Assembly (NCBI RefSeq): GCF_050942425.1
Contig: NZ_CP192063.1
Location: 2,170,001-2,234,000 of the forward strand
Length of the DNA: 64,000 bases
From: Actinoallomurus sp050942425
GTDB lineage: Bacteria; Actinomycetota; Actinomycetes; Streptosporangiales; Streptosporangiaceae
Direction of reading: 5' to 3'
Positions within the stretch are counted from its first letter, which is position 1. Each line of letters starts with the position of its first letter. Shown here piece by piece: positions 1 through 7,059 of the stretch. The translations under genes and the position numbers were made by a program. The notes below the pieces were generated by a model, which was not told the DNA's origin, searched no databases, and worked only from the letters and a program-made list of their open reading frames with translations.

Positions 1-213
1 CCCGGCGACGTGTCGGTCGCCGGGTTCGACAACCATCCGATGTCCGCGTTGCTCACCCCGCCCCTCACCAGCGTCGACTGGGACATCGACGACATCGTCC
101 ACTCGGCCGTCCGGGTGATCGTCGGCGGCATCGACGGCAAGCCGCGCCGTCGCCGCATCGTCTGCGAGCCGAGCCTCCTCCCACGCGAATCGACCGGGAA
201 ATGCCCTCAGTAG
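1..213 (+). CDS. LacI-family transcriptional regulator, C-terminal end (5' truncated by window)
   Basis: The open frame enters from the left edge and ends at a TAG at 211-213. The residues PGDVSVAGFDN followed by SALLTPPLTSVDWD match the conserved end of the periplasmic-binding-like effector domain of LacI/GalR regulators, where 'vSVvGFDd' is followed by 'l.PpLTTv'. The DNA-binding head and most of the effector domain lie outside the window, so its target and ligand cannot be inferred. It overlaps the 3' end of the convergent lyase gene by 7 bp. Confidence 0.8.
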   Translation, partial: PGDVSVAGFDNHPMSALLTPPLTSVDWDIDDIVHSAVRVIVGGIDGKPRRRRIVCEPSLLPRESTGKCPQ

Positions 214-1646
214 GAGCCGTACGGCGCGATCCGGGCCAGCAGGTCGGCGGCGGTGGCGATGTCGGTGTCGAGCGGCCGGTCCTCGACCGCCGGGTCGAGC
301 GCGTCGGCCGCCTGGGCGTACACCTCGCCGATCCGGCCCGGCGGGACGCGGCCCTGCATGCGCAGTGCGCGCACGGCGGCGACGAGCTCGCAGGCCAGCG
401 CGGTACGGAACGCCGTGATCACGTCCGTGGTGGCCCGCGCCGACTGGGTGGAGAAGCCCGCGTGCTCCTCGACGCCCCGCGACAGCACGGCGCTGCCGAG
501 CGCCGCCGGGGCGGCGAGCCGCCGGATGTCGGCGATGGCCGAGTGCGCGACGTACTCCAGGATCATGACTCCCGAGCCGGGTTCGCCGGGCGCGGCCTGG
601 AAGGCATCGAGCCCGGTGAAGGCCGGCTCCACCAGCGTCCCGAGGCGGGCCGCCGACAGCGCCGCCGTCTGGAAGATCGCGGCCCGTACGGCGTCGAGCG
701 CCAGGCCCACGTACGCCGTGTGGAAGTTGCCGTTGTGCCAGACCGTGCGGTTCGCCACGTCGACGAGGGGGTTCTCGGCCGCGGCGTTGATCTCGCGCGT
801 GACGATGCCCTCGGCGTGCTCGGTGACGTCCACGGCGGGGCCGTGCACCTGGGGGAACGCCCGGTAGCCGTACGGATCCTGGATGCGGGCCGGGACGACC
901 TCGGTGACCAGCCCGCGCATCGCCTCGGCGACGCGGCGCTGGCCGGGGTGCGGGCACGCCTCGTGAACGGGCGCGGCGAAGGCCTCGAGGGAGCCGCGTA
1001 CGGCCAGCAGCGACAGCCCGGCCACCGGGATCGCCGCCCGCAGCAGCTCGGTGACGTCCCGGCAGGCGAGCGCGGACTCGCCGAGCGTCGCGGCGTTCGA
1101 GCTGATGAAGGCCAGGGCGTCGGACGGGCGCAGCGGGAAGTTCGGGCCGGCGGCCCCGCCCTGCCAGGGGCGTTCGCCGATGAGGCACAGGGCGGTCGCG
1201 GCGAGCGCGGTCAGGTCGCCGGTCCCGATCGCGCCGTACACCGGGATCGGCGGGATCGCCCAGCGGTTGATCGCGTCCGCCAGCGCGCCGAGCACGCCCG
1301 GATCGACGCCGGAGCCGCCCGCGGCGATCTGGTTGAGGCGCACGACGAGCATCGCGCGAACGGTCTCGGCGGCCAGCAGCGGCCCGGCCCCGCCGGCGTG
1401 GCTGCGCAGCAGACGCAGGCCGTGCGCGTCGTCGTCCTCGATCGCGACGTTCCGGTTGGCGCCCACGCCGGTGGTGCGGCCGTAGACCGGCTGCCGGTCG
1501 GCCACGTCGCGGGCGACCTCCCAGGCCTGCCGGGCCCGTTCGACAGCTTGTGGCGAAACCGTGACCAAGGCGCTGCTTCTAGCGACGAGGCCCACGATGT
1601 CGCAGGTCAGGCCGCTTCCGTTGAGGTCCACGGCCGTCTGGTTCAT
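207..1646 (-). CDS. Histidine/aromatic ammonia-lyase family protein with altered MIO triad
   Basis: A 479-residue member of the lyase_aromatic (HAL/PAL/TAL) family. Family landmarks are present: the inner-loop Tyr (VYGRTTGVGANR, Y55), the QDPYGYRAFPQVHG segment, the AENPLVD loop and NGNFH. The tripeptide that normally cyclises to the MIO cofactor (Ala/Cys-Ser-Gly, as in GSLGCSGDLAPL of the HutH in this window) reads GAIGTGDLTAL. This is one residue shorter, with Gly-Thr-Gly (141-143) in the triad position. Loss of the Ser suggests altered or lost ammonia-lyase activity. The ATG at 1646 is chosen because family similarity begins there; an upstream in-frame ATG at 1766 would add an unconserved basic stretch. 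It is transcribed away from the ABC importer. Substrate unknown; a second true HutH lies at 24.5 kb. Confidence 0.85.
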   Translation of the reverse strand: MNQTAVDLNGSGLTCDIVGLVARSSALVTVSPQAVERARQAWEVARDVADRQPVYGRTTGVGANRNVAIEDDDAHGLRLLRSHAGGAGPLLAAETVRAMLVVRLNQIAAGGSGVDPGVLGALADAINRWAIPPIPVYGAIGTGDLTALAATALCLIGERPWQGGAAGPNFPLRPSDALAFISSNAATLGESALACRDVTELLRAAIPVAGLSLLAVRGSLEAFAAPVHEACPHPGQRRVAEAMRGLVTEVVPARIQDPYGYRAFPQVHGPAVDVTEHAEGIVTREINAAAENPLVDVANRTVWHNGNFHTAYVGLALDAVRAAIFQTAALSAARLGTLVEPAFTGLDAFQAAPGEPGSGVMILEYVAHSAIADIRRLAAPAALGSAVLSRGVEEHAGFSTQSARATTDVITAFRTALACELVAAVRALRMQGRVPPGRIGEVYAQAADALDPAVEDRPLDTDIATAADLLARIAPYGSY

Positions 1647-1987
1647 CGTTGAAACCTTACGACAAGGGAATAAGACACTATTTCGACCTTTAATCTCGGA
1701 TAGATGAGAGGCTGCGCCACTCGTGATCGAACCGGACCGTGTCCTCCGGTGGCACCCCGACGCCACCCGGCGCGGGACAGGGTCTCTGTCCCGGCCGCGT
1801 TGGCGCGCGCCCGGAGTGCGGTGTTCCGGATGATAGGCGGTGGTTTTTCGGTCACCGGGGCCAAGAGGGGTCCCCGGTGCCCGGGCCCATCGTCCGACGG
1901 GCCTCCAGCGAGCGGGTTCGGGCTCCCCAACATGCCGGTTACGCTGCAGAAACGCACTTGTCGCGCCTTTCAGCGAGCCTCTGTCAA

Positions 1988-2054
1988 GAGTCTCGCATCT
2001 CAGACAAAAGCGGGATCGGCCGGGTGTCGTGACAGCCGTCGGTCGAGTCCAATA
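1988..2054 (+). promoter_or_regulatory. Proposed IclR/Hut operator and promoter upstream of the ABC importer
   Basis: GAGTCTCGCATCTCAGACA at 1988-2006 is identical over 19 bp to the site between the IclR gene and hutH (24465-24483). Its core is the dyad GTCTnnnATnnnAGAC. Exactly 53 bp after its start comes GGTCGAGTCCAATA (2041), which matches GGTCGAGTGCAATA at the same 53-bp distance upstream of hutH, so operator and promoter were conserved as a unit. The CAATAA at 2050 is a plausible -10. The rest of the 1647-2128 gap shows no convincing gene. It holds a hairpin of 8-bp arms CACCGGGG/CCCCGGTG at 1853-1879. Confidence 0.7.
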
Positions 2055-2128
2055 AGGAACCCATACGGCCAGGTCACGCGTCGACGTCGGGGCGGGTCGC
2101 GCACGTTGCAGGCAAGGGAGAACCAGCC

Positions 2129-2926
2129 TTGATCAAATTCGACGCCGTCTCGAAACGGTACGCCGACGGCACAGTGGCCGTCGACGACCTCACGCTCGAA
2201 ATACCCACCGGCCAGATCACGGTCCTCGTGGGCCCGTCCGGCTGCGGCAAGACCACGACCCTGCGGATGATCAACCGTCTGATCGAGCCGACCGACGGCA
2301 CCATCACGATCGACGGCGAGGACGTCCGCGCCCAGGACCCGGCCCGCCTGCGTCGCGGCATCGGCTACGTCATCCAGCACGCCGGCCTGTTCCCGCACCG
2401 TACGATCGTCGACAACATCGCGACCGTCCCGTACCTGCTCGGCTGGGACAAGAAGAAGGCCCGGGCGACGGCCCTGGAGCTGATGGAGCGCGTGGGCCTC
2501 GACACGAAGATGGCCAAGCGCTACCCCTTCCAGCTGTCCGGCGGCCAGCAGCAGCGCGTCGGCGTCGCCCGCGCGCTCGCCGCGGATCCGCCGGTCATGC
2601 TGATGGACGAGCCGTTCAGCGCCGTCGACCCGATCGTGCGCAACAGCCTGCAGGACGAGTTCATCCGGCTGCAGTCCGAGCTGCGCAAGACGATCGCGTT
2701 CGTCACCCATGACATCGACGAGGCGGTCAAGCTCGGGCACACCGTCGCGGTGTTCAAGGTCGGCGGCGTCCTCGCCCAGCACTCAACGCCCGACGAGCTG
2801 CTGGGCCACCCCGCCGACGACTTCGTCAAGGAGTTCCTCGGCGGGGAGAAGGGGCTCAAGCGGCTGCGCTTCAACCGCGAGCTCGACCTGCGGGACGAGC
2901 CGGGCGTCGGGGCGGCGGAGCGATGA
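2129..2926 (+). CDS. ProU/OpuC-family ABC importer, ATP-binding subunit (HutV-like)
   Basis: A 265-residue ABC ATPase. It has Walker A VGPSGCGKTTTLRM (about 32-45), signature LSGGQQQRVGVARAL and Walker B VMLMDEPFSAVDP, with the glycine-betaine/choline-type sequence LIEPTDGTITIDGEDV. It lacks the C-terminal CBS domains of ProV and OpuCA (about 380-400 aa), giving a short form. The TTG start at 2129 is supported by AAGGGAG at 2114-2120. It is the first gene of a four-gene operon whose promoter carries the same putative operator as hutH. ProU-like systems include the HutXWV histidine importer of Sinorhizobium meliloti, so histidine or a related imidazole is the inferred substrate. A quaternary amine remains possible. 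Confidence 0.92.
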   Translation: MIKFDAVSKRYADGTVAVDDLTLEIPTGQITVLVGPSGCGKTTTLRMINRLIEPTDGTITIDGEDVRAQDPARLRRGIGYVIQHAGLFPHRTIVDNIATVPYLLGWDKKKARATALELMERVGLDTKMAKRYPFQLSGGQQQRVGVARALAADPPVMLMDEPFSAVDPIVRNSLQDEFIRLQSELRKTIAFVTHDIDEAVKLGHTVAVFKVGGVLAQHSTPDELLGHPADDFVKEFLGGEKGLKRLRFNRELDLRDEPGVGAAER

Positions 2927-3612
2927 TCCTCAGCGCCGCGGCGGACGGCGAGCCTTTCATCCGCTGGGACTGGATCGGCGACCACGCCGGCCAGCTCACC
3001 GACCTGACCGTGCACCACCTCAAGCTCGCGCTGCTGCCGATCCTGTTCGGCCTCGTGATCGCGATCCCGCTCGGCGTCATGTGCGTGCGCTGGCGCTGGC
3101 TCTACCCACCGACGCTCGGAATCGCCAACGTCCTGTACGGCGCGCCGTCGCTCGCGTTCTTCATGCTGCTCATCCCCTACTTCGGGATCGGTGTCGGAGG
3201 CAAGGCCGACTTCACCATCATCGTGCCGATGACGCTGTTCTCGCTGTCGGTCCTCGTGCCGAATGTCGTCGACGGGCTCCGGTCGGTCCCCGACCCGGTC
3301 CGCCAAGCGGCCACCGCCATGGGCTTCGGCACGCTCCGGCGGCTGATCCAGGTCGAGCTGCCGATCGCGGTCCCGGTCGTCATCGCGGGCGCTCGGGTCG
3401 CCACCGTCGCCTCGATCAGCCTCGTCAGCGTCGGCGTGCTCATCGGCAACGGCGGCCTCGGCCAGCTGTTCATCGATGGCTACTCCCGTGACTTCACCAC
3501 GCCCCTCGTCGTCTCCTGCGTGCTGATCATCGCCCTCGCCCTGGTCAGCGACGGCGTCCTCGTCGCCGCGCAACGCCTGCTCACGCCCTGGGCCCGGAGG
3601 AGGACCCGATGA
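2923..3612 (+). CDS. ProU/OpuC-family ABC importer, first permease subunit (HutW-like)
   Basis: A 229-residue inner-membrane permease of the BPD_transp_1 fold, with about five to six hydrophobic segments. The coupling motif 'VRQAATAMGFGTLRRLIQVELP' region (residues about 126-147) fits the EAA loop of OpuCB/ProW proteins. The ATG overlaps the TGA of the ATPase gene (ATGA), so translation is coupled. Its partner is the next permease, and both probably form the heterodimeric membrane channel. Confidence 0.9.
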   Translation: MILSAAADGEPFIRWDWIGDHAGQLTDLTVHHLKLALLPILFGLVIAIPLGVMCVRWRWLYPPTLGIANVLYGAPSLAFFMLLIPYFGIGVGGKADFTIIVPMTLFSLSVLVPNVVDGLRSVPDPVRQAATAMGFGTLRRLIQVELPIAVPVVIAGARVATVASISLVSVGVLIGNGGLGQLFIDGYSRDFTTPLVVSCVLIIALALVSDGVLVAAQRLLTPWARRRTR

Positions 3613-4280
3613 ACCTCGCCGACCAGATCCAGGCCGCTTGGACCTGGCTCACCGCCTCCGCGAACTGGAGCGGCGGCGACGGGATCCCGCACCGGCTGCT
3701 CGAACACCTCGGGTACAGCGCACTGGCCCTGTTCATCGCCGCCGTCATCGCGCTCCCGCTCGGCGCGCTCGTCGGCCACACCGGACGCGGCGGGTTCGTC
3801 GTCGTCACCGTCGCCAACTTCGCGCGGGCCGTCCCCACCCTCGGGCTGGTCCTGCTCGTCGTGACGGTGACCTCGATCGGCCTGACCCCGGTAATCGTCC
3901 CGTTGATCGCGCTGGCGACACCGCCGATCCTCGTCAACACCTACGAGGGCGTCCGCGGCGTGGACCCCGACATCAAGGACGCCGCCCGGGGGATGGGCAT
4001 GACCGGTACGGGGATCCTGCTGAAGGCCGAGATCCCGGTGGCGCTGCCGCTCATCCTCCTCGGCCTGCGCACCGCGGCCATCCAGGTCGTCGCGACCGCC
4101 ACCATCGCCGCGTACGCCGGCATCGGAGGCCTCGGCCGCTACATCGTCGACGGCCTCTCCCGGAAGGACTACCCGTCCGTCGTCGGCGGTTCGGTGCTCG
4201 TGGTCCTCCTGGCCGTCGCCGTCCAGGTCGCCTTCGTCGGCATCCGCAGGGCCGTCGTGTCCCGGGGCCTGCGCAACTAA
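3609..4280 (+). CDS. ProU/OpuC-family ABC importer, second permease subunit (HutW-like)
   Basis: A 223-residue permease related to the preceding gene and again starting in an ATGA overlap. The EAA-type loop is visible as 'VDPDIKDAARGMGMTG' followed by 'LLKAEIPVALPLIL'. Hydrophobic segments cover most of the chain. Two unlike permeases in one operon match the OpuC arrangement more than ProW homodimers. The product should sit in the cytoplasmic membrane with the ATPase at 2129 and receive ligand from the lipoprotein encoded next. Confidence 0.9.
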   Translation: MNLADQIQAAWTWLTASANWSGGDGIPHRLLEHLGYSALALFIAAVIALPLGALVGHTGRGGFVVVTVANFARAVPTLGLVLLVVTVTSIGLTPVIVPLIALATPPILVNTYEGVRGVDPDIKDAARGMGMTGTGILLKAEIPVALPLILLGLRTAAIQVVATATIAAYAGIGGLGRYIVDGLSRKDYPSVVGGSVLVVLLAVAVQVAFVGIRRAVVSRGLRN

Positions 4281-4313
4281 AGCGTGTTCACGATTCATAC
4301 GGAAGGAACATCC

Positions 4314-5252
4314 ATGATCCGCATTGTCCGTGGGGCCGCCGTCGGCGTGGCCGTCGCGCTTGCCCTCACCGCCTGCGGAGGCAGCGGTGACAAGAGCGGC
4401 GGCAACCCGCTCGATCAGAAGAGCGCCGGTGGCGGCGGCTCGGGAGGCGTCGTCGTCGGATCGGCCAACTTCCCCGAGAGCCAGCTCCTCGGCGAGGTCT
4501 ACGCCCAGGCCCTCGAGGCCAAGGGCGTCAAGGTCACCAAGAAGTTCAACATCGGCAGCCGCGAGATCTACTACGACCAGGTCAAGTCCGGCGCCATCAC
4601 CGTGATGCCGGAGTACAACGGCGCGCTGCTGACCACCTCGGTCGACAAGACCAGCAAGGCCGTGACGACCGACGAGGTGAACGCCGGGCTGAAGGCGAAG
4701 CTGCCCACCTCGCTGGAGATCCTCGACGCCTCCAAGGCCGAGGACAAGGACTCGGTGACGGTCAACTCCCAGACCGCCGCCAAGTACCACCTCAAGTCGA
4801 TCGCCGACCTCAAGTCGGTCGCCGGGCAGCTCACGATCGCCGGCCCGTCGGAGTTCAAGACCCGCGAGCAGGGCCTGGTCGGGCTGGAGAGCAAGTACGG
4901 GCTGAAGTTCAAGAAGTTCCAGCCGTTCGACGCCAACGCGCAGACGACGCTGGTCAAGCTGCTGAAGAACGACAGCATCCAGGCCGCCGACCTGTTCACC
5001 ACCGACCCGACGATCGCGGCCAACAAGTTCGTCGTGCTGGAGGACCCCCAGAACGTCTTCAGCGCGCAGAACGTCGTGCCGCTGGTCTACAAGACCGGCC
5101 TGAACGACACCGGCCGCGCCGCCCTCAACGCGGTGTCGGCCAAGCTCACCACCGCCGACCTGCTCGCCATGATGACCAAGGTCGTCGGCGACAAGCAGGA
5201 CGCGAGCACCGTCGCCAAGGACTGGCTCAAGCAGGCCGGCCTCGGCGGCTGA
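4314..5252 (+). CDS. Substrate-binding lipoprotein of the ProU-type importer (OpuAC domain, HutX-like)
   Basis: A 312-residue protein with an N-terminal lipoprotein signal (MIRIVRGAAVG then LALTAC, lipid-modified Cys about residue 21), a low-complexity Gly/Ser linker, and an OpuAC-type binding domain starting VVVGSANFPESQLLGEVY. The ATG at 4314 follows GGAAGGA at about 4301. An in-frame upstream ATG at 4284 would precede the signal sequence and is unlikely. More than half of the binding domain's residues are identical, by eye, to the extracellular part of the kinase at 18.9 kb. As last gene of the operon it would deliver ligand to the two permeases. Confidence 0.92.
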   Translation: MIRIVRGAAVGVAVALALTACGGSGDKSGGNPLDQKSAGGGGSGGVVVGSANFPESQLLGEVYAQALEAKGVKVTKKFNIGSREIYYDQVKSGAITVMPEYNGALLTTSVDKTSKAVTTDEVNAGLKAKLPTSLEILDASKAEDKDSVTVNSQTAAKYHLKSIADLKSVAGQLTIAGPSEFKTREQGLVGLESKYGLKFKKFQPFDANAQTTLVKLLKNDSIQAADLFTTDPTIAANKFVVLEDPQNVFSAQNVVPLVYKTGLNDTGRAALNAVSAKLTTADLLAMMTKVVGDKQDASTVAKDWLKQAGLGG

Positions 5253-5272
5253 CCTGTCGCCGATCACGTACT

Positions 5273-5302
5273 GCGGCCCCTCGGCGATCGCCGAGGGGCC
5301 GC
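5273..5302 (+). terminator. 30-bp perfect palindrome, terminator of the ABC operon
   Basis: Arms GCGGCCCCTCGGC and GCCGAGGGGCCGC flank a central GATC, making a perfect 30-bp palindrome 20 bp after the stop of the lipoprotein gene. There is no T-run, as is usual for actinomycete terminators. Confidence 0.75.
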
Positions 5303-5326
5303 GGTAGGTCCGGAAGGGAGCGTGCG

Positions 5327-6154
5327 GTGAGCGCACGGGAACTGGCGCAGTGGACCAGGGCGCGGCTCGGCCCGTCCGGGCCCCCGCTCGACCTGCTCAC
5401 CGCCCGCTTCGACAAGCACGTCTACGCCCCGCACGCGCACGAGGAGTTCACGGTCGGCGTCTGCGTCGGCGGCGTGGAGTCCATCGACTACCGCGGCGGC
5501 CGCATCCGTACGGGCCCGGGCTCCGTCATCGTCCTCGAGCCCGGCGAGATGCACACCGGCGGTCCCGCCACGCCCGTCACCGGCTACGCCTACCTCGCGC
5601 TGTACGCCGACCCCGTCCTGCTCACCGACGGCACCCGCGGCGGCCTCCCGCACTTTCGCGAACCGCTCCTCGACGACCCCGAACTCGCCGAAGCCCTGCG
5701 CACCACGCACATCGACATCGTCCGCTGCCCCGACCCCTTCGAGGTGGAGTGCCGCCTGCCGTGGCTGCTGACCGCGCTCGCCCGCCGGCACTCCACCGCC
5801 CGCCCGGCGAGCGACACGGTCCCGGGCGCCGCCCGGATCGCCCGCACCGTCCGCGACCGCCTCGCCGACGACCTCACCGCCCCACCCTCGCTCGCCGGCC
5901 TCGCCGTCGAGCTGGGCCTGTCCCGCTACCAGCTCCTACGCGCCTTCCGCACGGCGACGGGCGTGCCCCCGTACGCGTGGCTCGCCCAGTACCGGGTGGC
6001 CAGGGCCCGCGCACTCCTGGAGTCCGGCCTGCGACCCGCCGAGGTGGCCGCCCTCGTCGGCTTCGCCGACCAGGCACACCTCACCCGGTGGTTCCGGCGA
6101 GTGCTGGGGGTCACCCCGGCGGCGTACCGCACCAGCGTGGCAAGGGCGGCGTAG
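5327..6154 (+). CDS. AraC-family transcriptional regulator
   Basis: A 275-residue protein. The N-terminal half is a cupin-like AraC ligand-binding domain (FDKHVYAPHAHEEFTVGV, GGRIRTGPGSVIVLEPGEMH). The C-terminal 100 residues form two helix-turn-helix units ending in the AraC signature GFADQAHLTRWFRRVLGVTP. The GTG start at 5327 has GGAAGGGAG just upstream. It follows the ABC operon terminator and faces the MMPL gene pair tail-to-tail. Its target is not evident; no shared operator with neighbours was found. Confidence 0.9.
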   Translation: MSARELAQWTRARLGPSGPPLDLLTARFDKHVYAPHAHEEFTVGVCVGGVESIDYRGGRIRTGPGSVIVLEPGEMHTGGPATPVTGYAYLALYADPVLLTDGTRGGLPHFREPLLDDPELAEALRTTHIDIVRCPDPFEVECRLPWLLTALARRHSTARPASDTVPGAARIARTVRDRLADDLTAPPSLAGLAVELGLSRYQLLRAFRTATGVPPYAWLAQYRVARARALLESGLRPAEVAALVGFADQAHLTRWFRRVLGVTPAAYRTSVARAA

Positions 6155-6171
6155 CGAAACAGCGCGCAGCT

Positions 6172-7059
6172 TCACCGCGGGCCGCGTCGCGCCACTACCC
6201 ACCGGGCGGCGATGAGGCCTGCGGAGGCAAGAGCGCAGGCGACAGCGATCGTGACGAGGTCCGTCGTCAGAGGCGCCACCAGGTGGCGCGCGGCGACGTC
6301 CGCGATGATCGGCCGCGATCCATACGATTGGCCCCAGGCGATGAGCAGACGGGCTGCGCCGGCCGCGATGGCAGCGGCGGCGAATCCGGCGATCAGCGCC
6401 CGGCCGCGACGGCGCGCGAGGAGCAGGCCCACGAACCCGAGGGTGGCGATTGCGGGGGTGAGCACCTCCGAGAGCTCGTCGGAAAGTCGCACGGCTTGCG
6501 CGGCGTAGTGCAGATCCTGATTCTGGATCAACGTGACAGAGACAGGGAGATCGGCGGGCAGGCCCGATGCCAGTTGGTGAGGTGGCCCGGCCTGGTCGAT
6601 CATTTGCGCCAATGCGATGTTGACAGTGAGATCCAGCCCGTTGGGCGTCAGGGTCAGCAGCGTGTTGTGGTGGCGTAGGACCGCGACGAGTTCGGCATGA
6701 CCGGTCGACAGTGCCGCCTTCCAAGCCTGCTGGAAGGCGGCACTGCCCAGAACGGCCGGGACAGCGCCGGCCATCACCTGCCGGACCTGCGCAGTGATGA
6801 GGAGGCGAGGACCGATCCGGGCCGGTGACCGGTCGAGTGCGGCGATCAGCTGGCGCTGTGCGTTGTCGATGATCTGTGTCTCGACAGCGGGGTCGGTGGG
6901 CAGCGGTCGCACCGCCGCCACAAACCCGGATGTGGACAAGAGCGTGCTCTCCGCCCACATCGTCACCGCATCGACCAGGACCGAACCCACCGCACCCGCG
7001 ATGCAGACCCCGGCGGCCAGGGTCCGCAGCCGGCCGAGTCGAGATGATGACTTCCGCAT
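6172..7059 (-). CDS. Integral membrane protein of unknown function, partner of the MMPL exporter
   Basis: A 295-residue protein with a hydrophobic segment near the N-terminus (LRTLAAGVCIAGAVGSVLVD), a long soluble middle (about 45-190) that should be extracytoplasmic, and three C-terminal hydrophobic segments (about 195-285). I do not recognise a named domain. Its ATG shares bases with the stop of the MMPL gene (TGATG at 7057-7061), so the two are translationally coupled and probably work together, perhaps as an accessory of the exporter. Confidence 0.8.
   Translation of the reverse strand: MRKSSSRLGRLRTLAAGVCIAGAVGSVLVDAVTMWAESTLLSTSGFVAAVRPLPTDPAVETQIIDNAQRQLIAALDRSPARIGPRLLITAQVRQVMAGAVPAVLGSAAFQQAWKAALSTGHAELVAVLRHHNTLLTLTPNGLDLTVNIALAQMIDQAGPPHQLASGLPADLPVSVTLIQNQDLHYAAQAVRLSDELSEVLTPAIATLGFVGLLLARRRGRALIAGFAAAAIAAGAARLLIAWGQSYGSRPIIADVAARHLVAPLTTDLVTIAVACALASAGLIAARWVVARRGPR

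Noticed and set aside
201..1652. Long open frame on the + strand opposite the lyase gene
   Set aside because: Arg/Gly/Asp-rich shadow produced by high GC at codon position 3 of the real minus-strand gene; no family features. Many similar shadows (for example 3480-5336 minus, 22105-24291 plus, 45545-47674 plus) were discarded for the same reason.
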